Assembly: GCF_002849695.1 (NCBI RefSeq)
Contig: NZ_CP018937.1
Location: 1,860,001-1,924,000, forward strand
Direction: 5' to 3'
DNA length: 64,000 nucleotides
DNA from: Bacteroides fragilis
GTDB lineage: Bacteria; Bacteroidota; Bacteroidia; Bacteroidales; Bacteroidaceae
Shown here in pieces: positions 61,031 through 64,000 of this stretch. Both the position numbers and the translations under genes were made by a program. The stretch's first letter is position 1. Every line of letters starts with the position of its first letter. The notes under the pieces were generated by a model that was not told the DNA's origin, made no database searches, and was given only the letters and a program-made list of their open reading frames with translations.

Positions 61031-61411
61031 ATGGCAGAAAAGACAAGATATTCGGATGCGGAGTTAGAAGAATTCCGTGCCATCATTAATGAAAAACTGG
61101 AACTAGCACAACGTGACTATGAACAGTTAAAACTGAGCTTAATGGGGCTGGACGGAAATGACACAGATGACACGTCCCCCACATATAAAGTCTTGGAAGA
61201 AGGAGCAAATACATTGTCGAAAGAAGAGACTACACGTTTGGCTCAACGCCAACTGAAGTTTATTCAGGGTTTACAGGCTGCTCTTGTACGTATCGAGAAT
61301 AAAACGTATGGTATTTGCCGTGAAACAGGAAAATTAATTCCGGCAGAACGTCTGCGTGCCGTGCCTCATGCTACACTGAGCATTGAAGCAAAGAACAGTG
61401 GAAAGAAATAA
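61031..61411 (+). CDS. DksA/TraR-like protein with a degenerate zinc finger
   Basis: 126 residues. The coiled-coil N-terminal part (YSDAELEEFRAIINEKLELAQRDYEQLKLSL) and EETTRLAQRQLKFIQGLQAALVRIENKTYGICRETGKLIPAERLRAVPHATLSIEAK match DksA/TraR. Only one of the four zinc cysteines remains (GICRETG); the other three positions are Thr/Gly, Ser and Ala-like. Zinc-independent DksA-type proteins can still insert a coiled coil into the RNA polymerase secondary channel. It may modulate transcription with ppGpp, as inferred from the family. It lies 35 bases after ileS and before lspA. Confidence 0.87.
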   Translation: MAEKTRYSDAELEEFRAIINEKLELAQRDYEQLKLSLMGLDGNDTDDTSPTYKVLEEGANTLSKEETTRLAQRQLKFIQGLQAALVRIENKTYGICRETGKLIPAERLRAVPHATLSIEAKNSGKK

Positions 61412-61420
61412 ATAGTAGGC

Positions 61421-61499
61421 TACGAGCTACCTATTGCAAGAGACAAGTGTATACACGGCAATATCGTGTTTCTCTTTAGCTTGTAATTGGTAGCTCGTA
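61421..61499 (+). other. Long imperfect inverted repeat in the spacer before lspA
   Basis: TACGAGCTACCTATTGCAAG (61421-61440) matches the inverse of 61480-61499 at 17 of 20 positions. The 39-base loop contains GTGTATACAC and an ACACG/CGTGT stem. It lies between the DksA-like gene and lspA. There is no U tract, so it is more likely a folded intercistronic region or a dispersed palindrome than a terminator. Confidence 0.5.
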
Positions 61500-61525
61500 A
61501 CTTATATAACTGATAGCTTAACAAA

Positions 61526-62158
61526 ATGAAGAAACTACTCACGAAAGGACAAATCGCTCTGCTCGTCATTTTTTCTGTGCTGATCATTGATCAAGTGATT
61601 AAAATCTGGATCAAGACTCATATGTATTGGCATGAGAGTATCCGTATTACAGATTGGTTTTATATTTATTTTACCGAAAATAATGGTATGGCGTTTGGAA
61701 TGGAGATATTTGGAAAACTCTTTCTGACTACATTCCGAATCGTTGCAGTAGGCTTGATAGGGTGGTACTTATATAAAATAGTAAAAAGAGGATTAAAAAC
61801 CGGATATATCATTTGTGTATCGTTAATCTTGACCGGTGCACTGGGTAACATTATTGACAGTGTTTTCTATGGAGTCTTTTTCAACGAAAGCACACATTCA
61901 CAAATAGCCAGTTTTATGCCCGAAGGAGGTGGTTACTCCACTTGGTTCTATGGTAAAGTAGTTGATATGTTTTATTTCCCGATTATCGATACAAACTGGC
62001 CGGCATGGATGCCTTTTGTAGGTGGAGAGCATTTCATTTTCTTTAGTCCGATCTTCAATTTCGCAGATGCCGCCATTAGCTGCGGAATTATTGCCTTATT
62101 ACTGTTCTATAGCAAATATCTGAATGATTCATACCATCATTCTGTGACCAAAAAGTAA
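61526..62158 (+). CDS. lspA: Lipoprotein signal peptidase (signal peptidase II)
   Basis: 210 residues with four membrane helices. The catalytic aspartates lie in GALGNIIDSVFYGVFF and PIFNFADAAISCG. The FTENNGMAFGMEIF motif near residue 55 is also conserved (ENxGxAFG). A Bacteroidetes-type insert (HSQIASFMPEGGGYSTWFYGKVVDMFYFPIIDTNWPAWMPFVGGEHF) separates the two catalytic parts and makes it longer than E. coli LspA (164). It cleaves prolipoprotein signal peptides after diacylglyceryl transfer. The next gene encodes a lipoprotein, a likely substrate, 10 bases downstream. Confidence 0.96.
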   Translation: MKKLLTKGQIALLVIFSVLIIDQVIKIWIKTHMYWHESIRITDWFYIYFTENNGMAFGMEIFGKLFLTTFRIVAVGLIGWYLYKIVKRGLKTGYIICVSLILTGALGNIIDSVFYGVFFNESTHSQIASFMPEGGGYSTWFYGKVVDMFYFPIIDTNWPAWMPFVGGEHFIFFSPIFNFADAAISCGIIALLLFYSKYLNDSYHHSVTKK

Positions 62159-62168
62159 AAAAGAGGTA

Positions 62169-63215
62169 ATGAAAAAGTATTTCCGGTTTCAATTATGTTG
62201 TATCTGTCTTTTGGTACTGATAACATCTGCTTGTAAGGTGAAAAGACCTGATAGCGTTATATCAGAATCACAGATGGAAAATCTGCTATACGATTACCAC
62301 ATTGCCAAAGCGATGGGTGAGAACATGCCTGGTGGCGAGAATTACAAAAAAGCACTGTATGTAGAAGCTGTATTTAAGAAATATGGTACAACAGAAGAAG
62401 TTTTTGACTCGTCTATGGTATGGTATACACGCAACACAAAAATACTATCGGAAATCTATGAAAAGGTAAATAAAAGGCTGAAAGCCCAACAGGATGCCAT
62501 CAACCACTTAATAGCATTGCGTGATAATAAGCCTAAGATGTCTGCTCCAGGCGACAGTATTGATGTCTGGGCATGGCAGCGGGTTGCCCAGTTAACGGGA
62601 TCTCCATTGAATAATAGGTTCACGTTCACATTACCTTCTGATACAAATTTCAAGAAACGTGATGTATTGCTCTGGAAAATACAATATAACTTCCTGGATG
62701 GAATGCCGGACTCAACAATGGCTCCGGTAATGGCCATGCAGATTGTTTATAAGAACGACAGTGTGACCAATAGTTGCACGAAACATATATTTGAATCAGG
62801 AATTCAGGACATTCGTCTTCAATCAGATACGATGACTATCAAGGAAATAAAAGGATTCATTTTCTATCCGCAATCCCAAAAGTCAACAACACTTTTGGTT
62901 AGTGACATTTCGTTGACCCGTTATCATGTAAATGACTCATTAACACAAATGGGAAAAGACTCTTTAAATGCCGACTCAATAACAGAAAAAAATAAGGTAG
63001 ATTCTATCCGGAAGAAAGCTCCCCAAGATACTATTCAAACGACGCCGGTACATCAACGGACTAATCCAAAGGATTTGAACCGCCCCAATAACGATGTCCG
63101 TCCCGTTAAACCGGAACAACGAGAGAAAGAGCAACAAATAGAAAAAGAAAAACAGCAATTAGAAAGACAGCAACGAACTAATCCAAGGAGACCATTGCGT
63201 CGTCAGAATAATTAG
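62169..63215 (+). CDS. DUF4296 lipoprotein with a long basic tail
   Basis: 348 residues. The signal peptide ends in the lipobox LITSAC, so the mature protein is a lipoprotein anchored at Cys. The first domain (SESQMENLLYDYHIAKAMGENM ... YGTTEEVFDSSMVWYTRNTKILSEIYEKVNKRL) is DUF4296. A middle beta-rich domain (about 135-265) is unassigned. The last 70 residues are charged and low-complexity (NPKDLNRPNNDVRPVKPEQREKEQQIEKEKQQLERQQ) with Arg-rich ends, probably disordered or coiled coil. DUF4296 proteins are common in Bacteroidetes and uncharacterised. The gene lies 10 bases after lspA and 8 before the next gene. Confidence 0.85.
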   Translation: MKKYFRFQLCCICLLVLITSACKVKRPDSVISESQMENLLYDYHIAKAMGENMPGGENYKKALYVEAVFKKYGTTEEVFDSSMVWYTRNTKILSEIYEKVNKRLKAQQDAINHLIALRDNKPKMSAPGDSIDVWAWQRVAQLTGSPLNNRFTFTLPSDTNFKKRDVLLWKIQYNFLDGMPDSTMAPVMAMQIVYKNDSVTNSCTKHIFESGIQDIRLQSDTMTIKEIKGFIFYPQSQKSTTLLVSDISLTRYHVNDSLTQMGKDSLNADSITEKNKVDSIRKKAPQDTIQTTPVHQRTNPKDLNRPNNDVRPVKPEQREKEQQIEKEKQQLERQQRTNPRRPLRRQNN

Positions 63216-63223
63216 AAAATAAG

Positions 63224-63556
63224 ATGAAACGTTTTGCTGCACATTATATATTTATTCCGGAAAGTGGATTTTTAAAACTGCATGCCATAGAAATGGAGGG
63301 AGAGTATGTCTATCGTATTTTTCCCTGTAGTGAAGAAATTGAATCTGTAGAATGGTTTCCCGGTGTCATTTTATTGATTCCGCAAGAAAGGATGGATATA
63401 AATAATACTTTGTTCAACTTAACCAATACCGATGAACAAAGTATTACTATTCCGGAAATTACCTCATGCATGAAATGGCAGGCTTATTTGTTATTTCCAT
63501 TTGACTTTGCTACAATGCGGCCTGTCGCCGAAACTCAGCGCAGACAATTGCGGTAG
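63224..63556 (+). CDS. Small protein of unknown function
   Basis: 110 residues, starting KRFAAHYIFIPESGFLKLHAIEMEGEYVYRIFPCSEEIESVEWFPGVILLIP. I do not recognise the family. It has no signal peptide. The N-terminal half looks beta-rich, and PGVILLIPQE resembles the end of an amidohydrolase-like beta strand but no catalytic motif is present. It starts eight bases after the DUF4296 gene and so ends the ileS operon. Its last 47 bases overlap the end of the convergent methyltransferase gene. Conservation of position would support it, and cannot be tested here. Confidence 0.7.
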   Translation: MKRFAAHYIFIPESGFLKLHAIEMEGEYVYRIFPCSEEIESVEWFPGVILLIPQERMDINNTLFNLTNTDEQSITIPEITSCMKWQAYLLFPFDFATMRPVAETQRRQLR

Positions 63557-64000
63557 CAATGGCTACATTCAATGATTCTGAGGTCTCCCGTTCTTGAGGA
63601 TAATTTGGAATGTATAACTTACGGTTTACCAGCTTTTCCACTTCGGCTCCAATACCATTTCCTTCATTCCCCATTACTATTATTCCATTCTTTGACAAAG
63701 GCTGCTCATACATATTCTTTCCATCCAGAAAGGTACCATATACCGGTACATTTCCCAGTACATGAATCAACTCTGGCAATGCGATATAATGTACTTTTAC
63801 TCTGGCAATGCCTCCCATGGTAGCTTGTATGGCTTTAGGATTAAAAACATCAACAGTATTGGGCGAACAGAAAATGTGTTCAATACCAAACCAGTCTGCA
63901 AGACGAATGATTGTCCCAAGATTACCGGGGTCTTGAATATCATCCAAAGCTAAACATAAAGAGTTACGAATAACTTCTGTATCGATCTCGTACTTCGGTT
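63510..64000 (-). CDS. TrmH/SpoU-family RNA methyltransferase, C-terminal part (runs off the window)
   Basis: The minus-strand frame is open from the right edge: residues before the partial call read PKYEIDTEVIRNSLCLALDDIQDPGNLGTIIRLADWFG, so the gene starts beyond 64000. The SPOUT trefoil-knot motifs are DDIQDPGNLGTIIRLADWFGIEHIFCS (motif 1), IIVMGNEGNGIG (motif 2) and LYIPNYPQERETSESLNVAIATAIVCAEF (motif 3). These bind S-adenosylmethionine for 2'-O-ribose methylation of rRNA or tRNA. Whether it is RlmB-like or another member cannot be decided from the visible 163 codons. Its 3' end overlaps the convergent small gene by 47 bases. Confidence 0.92.
   Translation of the reverse strand, partial: PKYEIDTEVIRNSLCLALDDIQDPGNLGTIIRLADWFGIEHIFCSPNTVDVFNPKAIQATMGGIARVKVHYIALPELIHVLGNVPVYGTFLDGKNMYEQPLSKNGIIVMGNEGNGIGAEVEKLVNRKLYIPNYPQERETSESLNVAIATAIVCAEFRRQAAL

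Overview
The window reads as a Bacteroides chromosome. Promoters carry the Bacteroidetes -7 element TAnnTTTG, a SusC-type receptor opens the window, and several families are typical of the group (HU-like HIG proteins, CcsA/ResB cytochrome maturation, a large eukaryote-like IleS, a NUDIX-type xylose regulator). The order glgB ... NUDIX regulator-xylB-xylA-xylE ... ileS matches what I recall of Bacteroides thetaiotaomicron, so that species or a close relative is the best guess. This rests on memory, not on a search.

Layout. 1-4.1 kb is accessory: the N-terminal part of a SusC receptor, a small exported PepSY-like protein, a gene-poor stretch with palindromic repeats, and an orphan gene. 4.1-11.9 kb is envelope and core metabolism: HU-like protein, PBP1A, short HPPK-like protein, KdsB, an M16-like protein without the zinc motif, an exported 14-repeat MORN protein, and Prs. 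11.9-18.6 kb holds a 1491-residue double-module sensor kinase, its response regulator and an AbgT transporter. A tRNA-Arg(TCT), a SRAP protein, a TPR protein, pabB/pabC and a DUF2461 protein follow. 23.4-29 kb has glgB facing a convergent GH13-oxidoreductase-patatin operon. 29-34.7 kb has an Fsr-like exporter, glutamine synthetase, a Crp/Fnr regulator beside an SDR gene with a TTGA-N6-TCAA palindrome in its promoter, a PAP2 phosphatase and a small winged-helix protein. An intact IS1182-family element (34863-36611) has landed in the loop of a terminator. 37-41.4 kb is sucCD with a tiny downstream gene, fabD and thiD. 41.7-46.9 kb is the xylose operon. 47.5-57.3 kb has a phosphodiesterase, a GNAT-nitrilase fusion, a peroxiredoxin, an RRM protein, a triheme cytochrome c peroxidase with its haem-ligation genes, an S41 peptidase and a YhiM-like membrane protein. 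The end is ileS, a DksA-like gene, lspA, a DUF4296 lipoprotein, a small unknown gene and a partial RNA methyltransferase.

The most unusual object is the double kinase at 11950-16425. Its first module has a complete ATP-binding domain but no histidine at the phosphoacceptor position. Its second module has the histidine but a degenerate ATP-binding domain. The two halves look like fused paralogues that now depend on each other. Other points worth checking are the IS in the split terminator and the 26-codon gene that terminator may have served, the likely Crp/Fnr operator, interleaved inverted repeats at 2611-2690, and structured spacers in the xylose operon. I found no CRISPR array, prophage, conjugative element or defence island.
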